From the NCBI GenBank assembly GCA_963575745.1, contig CAUYUJ010000343.1:50001-114000 (forward strand): a stretch of DNA of 64,000 nucleotides. The letters are read 5' to 3'. Positions within the stretch are counted from its first letter, which is position 1; every line of letters begins with the position of its first letter. The notes under the pieces were generated by a model. It did not search any database. It saw only the letters and a list, made by a program, of their open reading frames with translations, and was not told the origin of the DNA. The DNA is from Prorocentrum cordatum (taxonomy: Eukaryota; Sar; Dinophyceae; Prorocentrales; Prorocentraceae). A program made the translations under genes and the position numbers. Positions 27,914 through 38,640 of this stretch are shown one piece after another.

Positions 27914-30900
27914 ATGATGATGTTCACTTTACTGGTTAAGATGACGTATTCCGATTCTAAGATCAAGGGGCAGATTGTCACGGCCAATACTGATGCAGCT
28001 GGCCCTGTGCTACGATATGTGGAGCAGGCCACAGATGCGGTGATATTGGTTCAAGAGCATAAGTCAGATGGCTCAATGTTGCCCAGCCTGCAGTACAAGC
28101 TAAAGTGCATGGGCTACCACGGCATCTTCTCGGCGGCCAAGCGCACGGCAGCTGACGGGCTCTCAGCGGGGGTTGCAGTGATCACGCCGAGTTTCAGCAC
28201 GATTACGGCGCCACCACTGCTCAAGGACCCTGAGATTGTGCCCTCTCGGGCTGTGGCAGCGCAGGTCAACTGGGGCCTCAAGAGCGGGTGAGTTGTCATA
28301 TCCCTCTACTTGCAGGACTCCGTGGACTTGAATGACTACAACCTTATGATTCTACACCAGGTGGCACAATACGTGGGCCGCCTCAATGCAGCAAATCGGC
28401 CTTGGGCCATTGGAGGTGACTTTAATATGAGTGCGAATTTGATTGGATCACAGGAGTGGGTGGCGCAGACTAATGCGTTGATGATGGTACCTTCGCAGGT
28501 CACATGTCGTACCACCAATTCTGTTGAGGGCAAGATTTATGATTATTTTATGGTTCACTCCAAGTTGGCCGCAATCATTGAGCCACCAGATGTGTTGGCT
28601 GCTGCAGGGCTACCCACGCATGCACCTGTTGTTCTTTCGATTCGCGCTGTGCCCAAGAAGATCTGGCTGAGGGTCCCTGTTGAGCCCAAGCAGCTACCAA
28701 AGCTACCCAAGCCAGGTTGTTCGCGATACCCCATGATTTGGGATCACGTGATGGACACCATTCTACGTGCTCATGATGACGACACGCTAAGGATGGCTTG
28801 GGATGCAGCCATTACTGGAGTGGAATTTGAGATTCTCAACAGATACGACGTGGTTGACGATGAGGCTGCTCCGTGCAGGGGCAGAGCGGGCCCGAGAGAC
28901 ACCAAGTTTGTTGAAGCACACTGGACCCCCAAGAGTGAGGCGGGAGGCCTCGGGCCGAATGCCTTAGCTTGGCAGGCTGCGGCCAGATAGGCGAAACATC
29001 TCACGAGAGTGCGAGCCTTCTGGGTCAAATTGGTGCAGGAAGCTGTACGTGATGAGAGGCGTGCGGGCGAATTTCACCTTCCTGATTACAGCTCGCCCTG
29101 GACTAGCCGACAGCCATCCTTGGCACTTGTTGCCGCAGCTCCCATGAGAGATGAATCAGAGGCAGATGATAACTGGACGACGGTCACCAGCAGATCGAGA
29201 TCACAGAGGGCATCTACGAGTGGGTCATGCAGCCTACGCCCTATGAAGGACGAGACTGCCCCGCGGCGCGTGTCCTCTGCTGATCCGCGCATGCCCGCGG
29301 CTCTCAGCTCAGTGACCCCGTGCGGTGGTATCGCTGGAGGGCCGATGGCGCCGCGTACTGCAACTACGACCTGTGATGTCTCTGCCCCTGGTAGAGGGCC
29401 TACGGGTACTACTTCGGCGACCGCGACGACTGCGTCAGCCTCGAGGCCACGCGAGGACCCAGGTAATCCTGGCAGAACGCAGTCCAGGAAGCAGCGAGCA
29501 CCAGCGAGTCAGAATCCCATTGATAGATTGGCTCGTTCGCTGGTGGACACATATCGCTTTTTGCTCAAGATAGTGGGGCAGCAGAACCACATGATGAGTC
29601 ACCTGGATGAGGAGACTCAGAATTTCTTCCTAGATGGCATCACCCTGCTAGGAAGGGACGACTTCGAGCAGCAGATATACCGCATCGTCGAGCGTACAGA
29701 TGAAGTTCACCAAGTGCATAAAAAGAAGGTGGAGGACAGCTGGAAGTCTTGGATCGACATGGCATTCAAGAAAGGTGCAGGCCCTGCGCATCGCACGTCT
29801 AAGGTCAAGGCGTTGGAGGCAGCAGTGGCGCACACCGACAGAATGCAACCGTACCAGATGGCCGACAGGGAAATGGATGTCTGGCATGAGGCATGGTCTT
29901 GTCATGGACAGGGTGAGCCAGCATTGCCTAGTGATGCGCATTCATGGGAGAATCTTCCTCCTCTTCGGCCAGAAGACTTGTCCAGGGCAGCCCTCACGTT
30001 CACGTGGGCGACGGCCACTGGGCCGACGAGGCTGCACCCTCGTGCCTTTTTCTTCCTCTCTGATGTTGGCTTGCTGGCGCCCTGCACACTGTACCACACA
30101 TGCGAGCGGATGCTGCACTGGCCGACACAGAGAATAGTCAATGAGATGGTTAGGCTTGCCAAGCCCGATGGAGGCACGCGGCTGATCACTTTAGTAGAGA
30201 GTTTAGTACGTTTGCGGGCGCGAGCAAGGCGCCCGATTTCAAGAACATGGATTGTCCAGCATGGGAGCCCTTTCATTTGGGGCAATAGGAGGGGACACTC
30301 CTCCAGTTATTCTGCGTTTGCGCACAACCTAGAGGCGGAGATTGCTGCTTCTCTGGGAGAGAGTTCAGTCACGGTGTTTCTCGATAGGTGGAAATGTTTC
30401 GAGACAGTGCTGTTCCCTGCATTGCTTGATGAAGCCAGGTGCCTGGGGTTCCCGCTTCGTTTGTTATGGATGCTAATCAACTCGTATTCCCAGCCAAGAG
30501 TTATAAAGGCGTTTGGATGTTGGAGCAAGCAGGTGGTGGTGTACCAGGGCATCCTCGCGGGCTGCACCCACGCCACCACCCTCCTCACCATCCTCACCTA
30601 CAGGGCCCTCATGAAGGTGCACCAGATAGCCCCCAACGTGACCCCGAGAGCGCTCGTGGATGACAGCACGTTCCAATGGGTTGGGCCGTCGGGGGCTTCT
30701 TCGGCTGAGTTGTTCTTGGGGGTCCAGAGTTTCGTCAAGGATTCGGCCAAGTTGGGGCTCCTGCTGCAGGTCAAGAAATCGGGCTGGGTCCCCAACACTA
30801 GGATGGGGCACCCTGGGTTCCGCAAGTTGGCCTCAAGGATCAACCCCAAAAGCAAAAAGTGGGTCCGAAATCTTGGGCATGAACTTAGTGGGCCAGTTCC

Positions 30901-33104
30901 TGTGAGGAAACAAGCTAAGGCTAGGATGAAGGGCTTGCAGGACAGGCCCCCAAGGCTTATTATGCTCCAGAAGGCGGCTGGCAACAGAGTCACCGCGATC
31001 TGGAGAACAGGACTCCTTCCAGCTGCTGCGCACGGCGCGACTGTATCAGGAGTCAGCGACCAAGAGCTTGCCCGTGTACGCTCTGTTGTTGGCATGTTAT
31101 GTGGCCGTTCGACGGCAGTTGCCTCTCTCATTGTATATCTGGCTACGCAGGCTGACGCCAAGCACGACCCAATATACAATGCCACTACGGACCCCCTGAA
31201 GGTCTACTGCAGCTTCGTCTGGGACAACAGAGTTTGCCTTGGGAGACTGCAGAGGGCTTGGATGAAGGTGGATGAGGGGCTCAAGATTAAGGCTTCTTGG
31301 ACCTCGGCAAGGGGGCCCATTGCTGTTGCATGGTGTCTTTGAGGAAAATAGGATGGGGCATGTATTCCGCCACGGGGATCTACAGCGACCTAGGTCACAC
31401 GTTTGACCTCCTTCAGCTCTGTCCCAAGGACGTGCTGGAGTTGGTCAGGCAAGGCATCGAGCGATGGCAAGGCATGCGAATACTTACACATCACAAGGAG
31501 GTATGCTATGGGGATGAGGTCATATGGATGAGAGCTATGAGAAGATGCATTGGTGCTAAGAAGGCAGTGGTCAGGCACCCACGATTTGCAGGCGCGCTTC
31601 GTGCACTGTGGTCCGACTCTATTTGGTCACGTCCCAGACTGGCTGCCAAAGGGTACCAGATCTCCCCTGCTTGCATCTACTGCGCAGCGGAGCAATCGAC
31701 CATTGGGCACGAGTTCTTTTGCTGTCCTAGTTTTTATGATGACCTGCCTGAGGAGCCCGATCTCGACTGGAACACTGATATGCAGTACACATATGATATG
31801 CTAAGGGAGCTCGGACAGAAGGCCCTTGGAGAGCCCGACTGGGATTGTCTTGCCACGGCAGTAGGCATACCTGTGAGCCCTCTCATCCCACCGTATGTGG
31901 AGTCCAAGTTGCAGTACGTCTGCTGGGGTGACTGGGAGTCTGACAGAAGTTCTCAGATGGTTCGGGGCTGGCCCCTGCGTGGCCTGAGATTCGTAGATGT
32001 GGGTGGTCGTTCGTCGTCATGGGGGACAACGGGCTACCTGTTCGTGCTGCATATGGGCCCCTCGAGGGTCCGATACAAACGGTCGGGAGATCGGAGCGAA
32101 TGGCTTTCCTCATGGCACTCAGGCTTTTACCTGCTGTGGACCTACTGGTGACAGATCTCCAGAGCCTGGCAGCTGAAGTGAATTCCTGGCACCACGACCA
32201 GGAAGATGCGAATTCGACATACGCGGATATCTGGAGGCACATCTTTCATGCTGCTGACGACAAGCGTCGGCCCAGAGCCTGCTGGACGCCTGCGCACATC
32301 ACGATCGAGAGTTACCTGGAGGTACACTTCGGCACCCTCCCGTTTGAATTTCTGCTCGGGAACATGTGGGCGGATTTTTTCGCAAGGGAGGGGGCCAACA
32401 TGCACGCTGTGCACAAATCGACGGTCCAAATGTTCGAGGCCAGGCTGAGTCAAGAGAAGTTGAATGCTAAGTTCTTCTCCTGGGCGGAAGCTAAGCTCAT
32501 CACCAGGGACTCCACCAGCAGTAGACCCGAGAGGCTCAAGTTAGGTGGCCCCCCGATCCCTGTACAGCAGGTAGGATTGCGTGTGCATGATGTGGTCATC
32601 CGCAGTCCTGGGGTCTGGCAGTGCAAGACCTGTTTGGCCACGGCTCGGACCCCAGCCAGTTTGTTGAAACTCGTGGCGCGTACCAGTAAGTATGCTAAGT
32701 GTGAGCCCACGGAGCAACAAAAGCTCCAGGCTCGCAACGATGTTGTATTGCAGCGTGCATTGCCTTACAGGAGTGAGGCGGTCAACGTTGCGCTAGGACT
32801 TGCGCAGGAGCTCAGCCCACCCGAAGACCCTGTCGTTCCTGGTCCGTCGGGGGCTCAGCTGCAGTGTTCAGATGACACTGTAGAGTTAGATGGCCACCGA
32901 ATTCTCTCGAATCTTGGTGCTATGGTTTGTACTTTGTGTGGGTCGTACCAGCTTAATGCTGGGCGTGCGGGGCACTCGAAGCTTGGAGGCTGCTGTCTGG
33001 GCCCTTCTCAGCACCCCCCCACACTGTATAAGCAGCGGCATGCTATTAAGGCCATCAAGGCGGGTAAGAACCCCAAGAATGGCCAGCAGCTCAAACTGTT
33101 TTGA
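27914..33104 (+). pseudogene. LINE B ORF2: endonuclease-RT-RNase H polyprotein, broken at four places
   Basis: The endonuclease is recognisable (QEHK Glu, IGGDFNMS at 28412-28426, KIYDYFMVHS, THAPVVL), with in-frame TGA at 28289 inside it and TAG at 28988 after it. The RT has FLDRWKCFETV, VYQGILAGCTHATT and ALVDDSTF, that is LVDD in place of YADD (near 30656). Homology then moves from frame 2 to frame 1 at about 31330 and from frame 1 to frame 3 at about 31990, inside RNase H; after the second shift RRCGWSFVVMGD, ERMAFLMAL, LLVTDLQSL and NMWADFFA are readable. A C-terminal W-x-C-x2-C finger lies at 32616-32633 and a second CxxC near the end. The breaks make it non-functional as sequenced; some could be assembly errors. 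Confidence 0.85.
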
Positions 33105-33227
33105 TGAGTTTCTTTGGCCCGCTCTGTTTCCCGTCGCTTTTTCCCCTGGGAATCCACGGTAAACGAGCTGGGCCCACATGATTGGCCCATGCTCCCGTTG
33201 TTGGTTGCATGACAGGTCATCCGAGGC

Positions 33228-33630
33228 GTCCTCCTCCTCCTCCTCCTCCTCCTCCTCCTCCTCCTCCTCCTCCTCCTCCTCCTCTTCCTCCTCCTCCTCC
33301 TCCTCCTCCTCCTCCTCCTCCTCCTCCTCCTCCTCCTCCTCCTCCTCCTCTCCTCCTCCTCCTCCTCCTCCTCCTCCTCCTCCTCCTCCTCCTCCTCTCC
33401 TCCTCCTCCTCCTCCTCCTCCTCCTCCTCCTCCTCCACTCCTTCTCTCCCTCCTCTCCCTCCTCTCCCTCCTCCCTCCTCCCCTCCTCTCCCTCCTCCTC
33501 CTCCTCCTCCTCCTCCTCCTCCTCCCTCCTCCTCCTCCTCCTCCTCCTCCTCCTCCTCCTCCTCCTCCTCCCTCCTCCTCCTCCTCCTCCTCCTCCTCCT
33601 CCTCCTCCCTCCTCCTCCTCCCTCCCTTTT
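33228..33630. repeat. (TCC)n microsatellite after LINE B
   Basis: About 400 bp of TCC repeats, same strand sense as the tract before LINE B. Its 5' border GTCATCCGAGGCG marks the element's 3' end. Confidence 0.95.
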
Positions 33631-33712
33631 CCTCCTCGGGTCGCCTGCGGCCCCAGGGGAAGCCGTGCACCCCCTCCCCCATACCCCCTTGTGCGCGCCG
33701 CCAAGCAGGGGC

Positions 33713-33985
33713 CGTGGGCGGCCCTCACGCCCGCGTCGCGGGCCGCAGCAGGCCCTGCAGCTGCGGGCCCGGCCGCCAGCGTCGGGTCGGCGGGCAGCCC
33801 GCGCGGCGCCGGCGCGGCCGGCATGCCGCGGGGGGCGGCGGCCAGCCCGAGCAGGGCCGCGGGCAGCCCGCGCGGCGACGCCCCCACGGGCCGGGCGCGC
33901 AGCGCCGTGGCGGCGCCCCGAGGGCGGGGCCTCGAGGCTGCGAGGCCAGCGCAGCGGGAGGCTCAGCTGCCCTGCTGCGCACGGA
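33713..33985 (+). CDS. Exon-like Ala/Gly/Pro/Ser-rich segment
   Basis: After a CAG at 33708-33710 the frame stays open with strong GC3 and a Ser-Pro-Arg-Gly pattern (GSAGSPRGAGAAG, AAGSPRGDAP), ending near QREAQLPCC. The GSARSPRGAGAA pattern recurs at 34450. Composition alone makes this a weak call; it may be disordered-region exons of the gene at 13-17.8 kb continuing past the LINE insertions. Confidence 0.3.
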
Positions 33986-34025
33986 CTGTGCTCAAGACAT
34001 CCGCCCAGAACCCAGGCCCCCTCGA

Positions 34026-34182
34026 GTCATGGAGAAAATCACGACGGCAGGCTTTCGCTGTCTTCGACCTTTGGAGGCCCTCCCCAGGCCTCGGGACCGT
34101 CCAGAAACGACTCGGGACGAAAAACCTGTCCCGGGGAATGGGTCGAGACTTCCAGGTATGAAAAATTCATGACGTCGGGCGT
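34026..34182 (+). repeat. Dispersed GC-rich repeat, forward copy
   Basis: Good copy of the 14829 family: AGAAAATCACGACGGCAGG, GCCCTCCCCAGGCCTCGGGA, TGTCCCGGGGAATGGGTCGA, then AAAATTCATGACGTCGGG. Confidence 0.8.
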
Positions 34183-34317
34183 CTGGGAACACGGTGCGTG
34201 TTGCCTCGCCACGTGTCGGCCCACGTTCTGACGAACACATCCCGCCAGACCTGCGCGTTTTCAGCCCACGTTTCGAGCCCCATCCCCACGCGCAGCGGGC
34301 CGCACGCTGTGCAGCGG

Positions 34318-34658
34318 GGCAGCTCAGGTCGGAGGGGCTCTTCGCGCGAGGCGAGGCCCGGACGCCGACCGCCGATGCGCCGCGGGGGCTCTCGGCGGCG
34401 GCCCCCAAGCCGAGGGCGCGCCCTGCAGCCCTGGACCTGGCCGCCAGCGCCGGGTCGGCGCGCAGCCCGCGCGGCGCCGGCGCGGCCAGCAGCGCGCGCG
34501 GCGCCGCCAGGGCGGGCAGGCCGTGCAGCGCAGCAGCGGCAGCAGGCGGCGCCCGGGCGGCGGGCGGCGGGCCCGGCGGGCTGGTGCCGAGGGCGGCGGT
34601 AGCCTCGGCGTCCGCCTCGCCACGCTGGGCCCGGCCCTCAAAATGTCTGCTCTGCTGA
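34318..34658 (+). CDS. Exon-like segment with SEGLFARGEARTPTADAP
   Basis: The open frame carries LRSEGLFARGEARTPTADAP, closely similar to ARSEELLARGEAWTPIADPP of the 17473-17817 exon, then an Ala/Arg/Gly-rich disordered stretch to a TGA at 34656. It is either a later exon of the same gene or a duplicated copy. A real splice acceptor is not certain; TGCAGCGGGGCAG near 34310 is possible. Confidence 0.35.
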
Positions 34659-35253
34659 CGCGCTGGGCGATGCGGGGGAGCACGTGGTCGCCGCTCACGT
34701 GATCGGCTCTCGGCTGGGTCACTCGAGCGTCTGAGCTGGGATATGCGTGAAATCGGGCCGTGATCGGCGAGGTGGCCATCGCCATCGGGGCTGCGGTCAG
34801 ATCGCGTGATCGGGTGGTGTGACATCGGCCGAGTGACCAACCAGACACTCCTCTAGGGCGGAAAAACCACCCCGACCCGATCATTGGCATTCTTACTGAA
34901 CGGCCCTTGGCGCTTGCTGAACAGCCCTGGCCTGCCCGGTTCCTTCCATGGGTGCGTGCACTAGACTTGGCATCGCTCGGACGTGTGCATTTTTCCTTCG
35001 GCGAGGACCATCGAGGAGCATCCTTGATCATTTCGGCGAGAAAACCACGCACGAAACCGAAAAAAAAACACAGGGAATGGACGTCCGAGCGATGGCCAGT
35101 AGACGCCTTCGCCTGTCGGGGTGCTTCCTATGGCGGTGGGTGCTTTGCTCTCTCTCTCACTCAGGCCCGGCCACAGCCCCCGCGCGGAGCGAGGCCGCAG
35201 GTCTCCGAGAGCGGCACCGGCGGGCCCCCCGCGCCCAGGCGCGGGGGTTCGCA

Positions 35254-35453
35254 GGGTCGGGCCGGACGAAAGGGGGGGATATAGGGGAAGGGGGGGGTAC
35301 GAAACCTGCTGCATGCAGCTGGCTTCGGCCCCGCCGCTGGGCCCATTCCTCGATACACGGGCGCCTCCTGGCGCCGGGAGGCGCCGGGAAAATCAGCTAC
35401 GTGAGCTGATTCTCAAACCCCCCCTTTACTATCCCCCCTTTCGCCCGACCCGA
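35254..35453. mobile_element. Foldback element, about 200 bp (GTCGGGC..GAAAGGGGGG arms)
   Basis: Left GGGTCGGGCCGGACGAAAGG then GGGGATATAGGGG; the right arm inverted reads GGGTCGGGCGAAAGGGGGGA then TAGTAAAGGGGGG. Arms about 50 nt. The outer GTCGGGC resembles the ends of the 13452-13643 element. Confidence 0.75.
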
Positions 35454-35462
35454 CAGGGCAGG

Positions 35463-35595
35463 AAGGACGCACACGGACGTGAATCCGCGCTGGCTTCGAG
35501 ATGACCCCATGCGCGAACGCTCGCATTACGAGGCCAGCGTCGCAGATTGGGGGGGAGGGTGTTCATGCGCACGGCTGGGCGCGTACGTCTCTTGC
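35463..35595. mobile_element. Foldback element (GAATCCGCGCTGG family), copy 1
   Basis: Shares GTGAATCCGCGCTGGCTTCG, GAGGCCAGCGTCGCAGAT and GGGCGCGTACGTC with 42016-42143. The arms are degenerate in this copy. Confidence 0.5.
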
Positions 35596-35902
35596 GGGCT
35601 CCTTCTAGCAGGAGGTCAGGGCAAGGATGGTTCCCCCAGGATGTCCTTGGTTTCCGGGATGTTTCCAGGATGTCCCAGATCTCCCAGGATGTTCCGCGGG
35701 CCGCCCGACGCTCCAGAACTCCTGAGAAACGAATCCTGAGCCGATCGCATCATGACACCGCTCTCGTCCTGGGTGGTCCCCAGGCGGGGCTGGATGCGAG
35801 CGCCCAGCCCGACTTTCACACGTCCTCATTCCAGGGGTCCGTGTAGAGAGACGTCCCTCTAGCCCCACCTCTGCCCCGGGCCCACCTTCACCACCGGTCC
35901 GA

Positions 35903-36042
35903 GGAGGAGGAGGAGGAGGAGGAGGAGGAGGAGGAGGAGGAGGAGGAGGAGGGAGGAGGAGGAGGAGGAGGAGGAGGAGGAGGAGGAGGAGGAGGAGGAG
36001 GAGGAGGAAGAGGAGGACGAGGTTGAGGACGAGGAGGAGGAC
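35903..36042. repeat. (GGA)n microsatellite
   Basis: GGA repeats, followed 155 bp later by (CTC)n at 36196-36322. The two runs are complementary and can pair. Confidence 0.95.
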
Positions 36043-36062
36043 GCCACCGGTCCGGCAGGCAA

Positions 36063-36152
36063 ATGTCTTCCAAATTCGGCGCTGCGGGCTCCGTCGGCGT
36101 GATCGACCTCGTGAGCCTCACGGCCGTGGCCCGCGCCGCGCCCGCCGAGTAG
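36063..36152 (+). CDS. Possible C-terminal exon, 29 residues
   Basis: A CGGCAG acceptor-like site precedes ATGTCTTCCAAATTCGGC; the frame SSKFGAAGSVGVIDLVSLTA then VARAAPAE ends at TAG. The mixed composition between two microsatellites suggests the last exon of a gene, but it is too short to identify. Confidence 0.25.
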   Translation: MSSKFGAAGSVGVIDLVSLTAVARAAPAE

Positions 36153-36195
36153 GGCTGGAGCGCGGGGCGCCACCAAAAGTGGGACCTGGAGCGAC

Positions 36196-36322
36196 CCTCC
36201 TCCTCCTCCTCCTCCTCCTCCTCCTCCTCCTCCTCCTCCTCCTCCTCCTCCTCCTCCTCTGCTCCTGCTCCTCCTCCTCCTCCTCCTCCTCCTCCTCCTC
36301 CTCCTCCTCCTCCTCCTCCTCC
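36196..36322. repeat. (CTC)n microsatellite
   Basis: Inverse partner of the GGA run at 35903-36042. Confidence 0.95.
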
Positions 36323-36535
36323 CCCCGGTTACAGTGGAGGCCCATGCCAAGAAACACCCTGCTCGCCTCCAGGGTGCTCTGGGCTTCTTGGGTGGCGATG
36401 GCTCTGCTAGAAGGAAGGCGTGACGTCTCCATGCTAAAAACCGGCGGACGCTCTAGGGTATCGGGTTTGGGCTTCTTGTGGAAGGTTTCTTGTGGACCGG
36501 CCTCCACTGTATGGGCTTCCTCCCGAAGGTAGAAA

Positions 36536-36682
36536 ATATGGCCACAAATGTTCGGAGGTCCGCGCGGAGTTCTTGGGTCGGCGTTGGACCCTCCCCTGGC
36601 GGCGCCGCCCATAGCGCGCTCCGCGCGCCATGCAGGAGGTCCTGCGCCGATCCAAGAATCCACGCGGACCTTCGGCAACCCA
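36536..36682. mobile_element. Foldback element, about 147 bp (GGAGGTCCGCGCGGA family)
   Basis: Left TTCGGAGGTCCGCGCGGAGT then TCTTGGGTCGGCG; right inverted CCGAAGGTCCGCGTGGATTC then TTGGATCGGCG. Central GCGCGCTCCGCGCGCC. Lies just upstream of the DinoSL relic at 36699. Confidence 0.8.
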
Positions 36683-36698
36683 AGAAGAGTGGAAGAAT

Positions 36699-36722
36699 CC
36701 AGTAGTCATTTTGGCGCTCAAG
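36699..36722 (+). other. Decayed DinoSL relic
   Basis: CCAGTAGTCATTTTGGCGCT followed by CAAG equals DinoSL with one inserted A, one C-to-T change and an inserted GC. It stands 67 nt before the ATG of the decayed retrogene at 36790. Confidence 0.6.
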
Positions 36723-36789
36723 TTTCTGGGCTTGAGAGATTGTTGCCATCAGCACACGTCTCGCTCGCTTAAGCTCCCATCTTTTCACA

Positions 36790-37777
36790 ATGGAGGAGGT
36801 TCCCTTGACACCGAAGGAGGCGCCGCCTGCTCGTTCCATGTTGACACGTGGGCGTGCTCTGTTAGCAGCATTTGGTCTGGTGATTCTGAGTTGCACCTTG
36901 CGGGCATCTGTGGAGACATACACAGGGGAAGCCACAGCTTACGGCGAGGCTACAGCCGAGGAGATTTATGATGGCTGTTTCTTGTTCGTTCTCAGTCGAA
37001 TTTGAAGCTATGAGTGGCGGCGTCAAGTGAAGCGGTAGTAACACCGGAGCTCTGATGCTGTAAGGTTAAATGGCCACTGGACGAATAGAATGTAGCTCTT
37101 CCATAGAGTGGGTGATCCCGGTGCAGTTGCGACATCAGGCCAGGCAGTGAGCAAGTGGGTCGCCATGAGCGAATGGCCAACAGAGATGAGCATCGGAGCA
37201 GGCGGGAGCGATGCCTTGGGTTACTCGCGCATGGATTTTGTGGTCGGTAATACTCGTGTGCCTGTCGCCCGTGCACCCAGCAACCTTGACTTGTCCTACC
37301 CCACGTCGAAACACGATCGCTCTATGAAGTACTGGGTGTATAGCAATCAACTTGCGCCCAGATAGAAAGCAGTCCCTGTGCCTTCGTTTGCGGCTGGCCC
37401 GTTCACCGTTGTGTCTGAAACTGCGAGTAGCAACGTCAAGTGGAGAGGTAGCAGAACAGGAGCCCAACTGCAAGTACTGATCGGTGTGTGTGTGTTGGTC
37501 TGCACCACAGTGGCTCTTCCACAGTGTGGGTGATCCTGGTGCAGGCTCGACATCTGGCGAGATCAAGAGGACTACGTTCAGCATGTCACAGTGGCCGACA
37601 AAGTTCAGTACCAACGCAGGTGGACATCATGCCGTGGGTTATCAAAGGATCGACTTCGTGCTAAGCACTGGGGCTGTATACCATATCGTCAGCGCTCCCC
37701 GCAACCTTGACTTGTCCTACCCCACGTCGAAGTACGAGGCACTGGGTGGTTGGGGACGATCTTGCGCCCAGATATAG
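36790..37777 (+). pseudogene. Decayed retrogene, possibly expansin-like, with a duplicated C-terminal domain
   Basis: ATG 36790 opens 71 codons: a basic stretch, a hydrophobic segment ALLAAFGLVILSCTL (signal peptide or anchor), then VETYTGEATAYGEATAEEIY, which resembles the start of expansin-type double-psi barrels (inference). The frame then stops. Downstream lie two tandem diverged copies of one domain (37017-37370 and 37428-37777), each with VKW-GS-TGA-like then GDPGA..TSG, MS-WPT, AGG..A-GY-R-DFV and APxNLDLSYPTSK. Stops and shifts separate the parts, so it is broken. The DinoSL relic, absence of introns and lower GC than its surroundings support retroposition. Region 37780-38380 shows nothing further that I can support. 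Confidence 0.45.
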
Positions 37778-38384
37778 CACAGTCTAAGTTCCCCCACAGC
37801 CGTGCCCTGGCAGGTGATGGTCGACATGGTAAGGTCATGAGTGCTAGAAGAAGACGAGATTTAGCGAAGAGATGAGCAACAACGATGCCTACAAACGCAC
37901 AAACGTACCACTGACCAAAATGGCTTCGAGGGCAAAGTCTTTTGGCTTCGGGCGTTGCCCTCAGGGTTTTTGGCTTAGGGGGCTGTGTTCGACGACTTTT
38001 GCGAGTGGCGTTCGCCTACCAATTTAGCTCACTGTGGATACGTCTTCTTGCCTCGCGAAACGAGGCAAAACACCTCTATGAGCTCGGCAATGGCAGATCT
38101 GGTTAGCTGCTCTGCCTCTGGGGCGCTGCCGCACGCTGGCGCGATGCCCGCGCTACCCGTGGGGTGGGGCCGGGCCAGAATCATCAGAATATACGCCAAG
38201 TCTGCCGCAGCCCTTTTTTTTCTTGTGGCGGCAGTGTTGGTTAGCTCCGCCTAAGAGCGCCGTGGAGCGCCGTCGGCAGGACTGCGGCGCGGTGCTAGAG
38301 AGCGACACCGCTTGGGGCTTCGGGGGCGCAACGGGGGCCTGCGTTTTCAAGATTTTCATGAGGCGGAGACGAAGCTTCATAGAG

Positions 38385-38640
38385 GAGATGGAGGTTCTTC
38401 TCTTCCCCTTTTCCATCAAGAAGAGGGACGAGGTCCTTCCCTTTGCTATTCCCTCAGGAAGGAGGAAGACGAGGAGGTTCCTTCCATTTCCTTTCGCTCA
38501 TAAAGAGGAGGTGGAAATTCCGTTCTTCCCTTTTCCTTCAGGAAGGAAGAAGAGGTGGTTCCGCCCTTTCGCGTGCCCTCAGGAAGGGAGAGGAGGTTTC
38601 CTTCCCCTTCCCTCAGGTAGGAGGAGGCTGGGGAGGAGGA
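38385..38640 (+). repeat. Degenerate tandem repeat, about 55-60 bp (TTCCCTTTTCCTTCAGGAAG)
   Basis: Four to five units of TTCCCTTT(T)CC.TCAGGAAGGA plus AGAGGAGGT. One frame reads as repeats of FPFPSGRR..EEV; coding status is unknown. Confidence 0.55.

Larger units (their letters stand above)
26539..33227 (+). mobile_element. LINE-type retrotransposon B, with DinoSL at its 5' end
   Basis: Same plan as LINE A but clearly diverged: DinoSL, 5' leader, ORF1 (26755-27891), a 22-nt spacer, ORF2 (27914-33104, broken), a 3' region of about 120 bp, then (TCC)n from 33228. It is full-length at the 5' end, as the complete leader shows, and lies between two TCC microsatellites. Confidence 0.9.

Noticed and set aside
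18569-33227. LTR retrotransposon or virus
   Set aside because: No terminal repeats, no protease or integrase; APE-type endonuclease before RT is the LINE arrangement.
37908-37930. Possible minus-strand DinoSL relic (CGAAGCCATTTTGGTCAG)
   Set aside because: An 11-base core matches, but the ends do not, there is no gene on that strand downstream, and it would run into the plus-strand retrogene. Kept as chance unless a genome-wide test says otherwise.
38078-38254. 58-codon ORF with a hydrophobic C-terminal segment
   Set aside because: Short, no leader relic or splice support, composition not distinctive.
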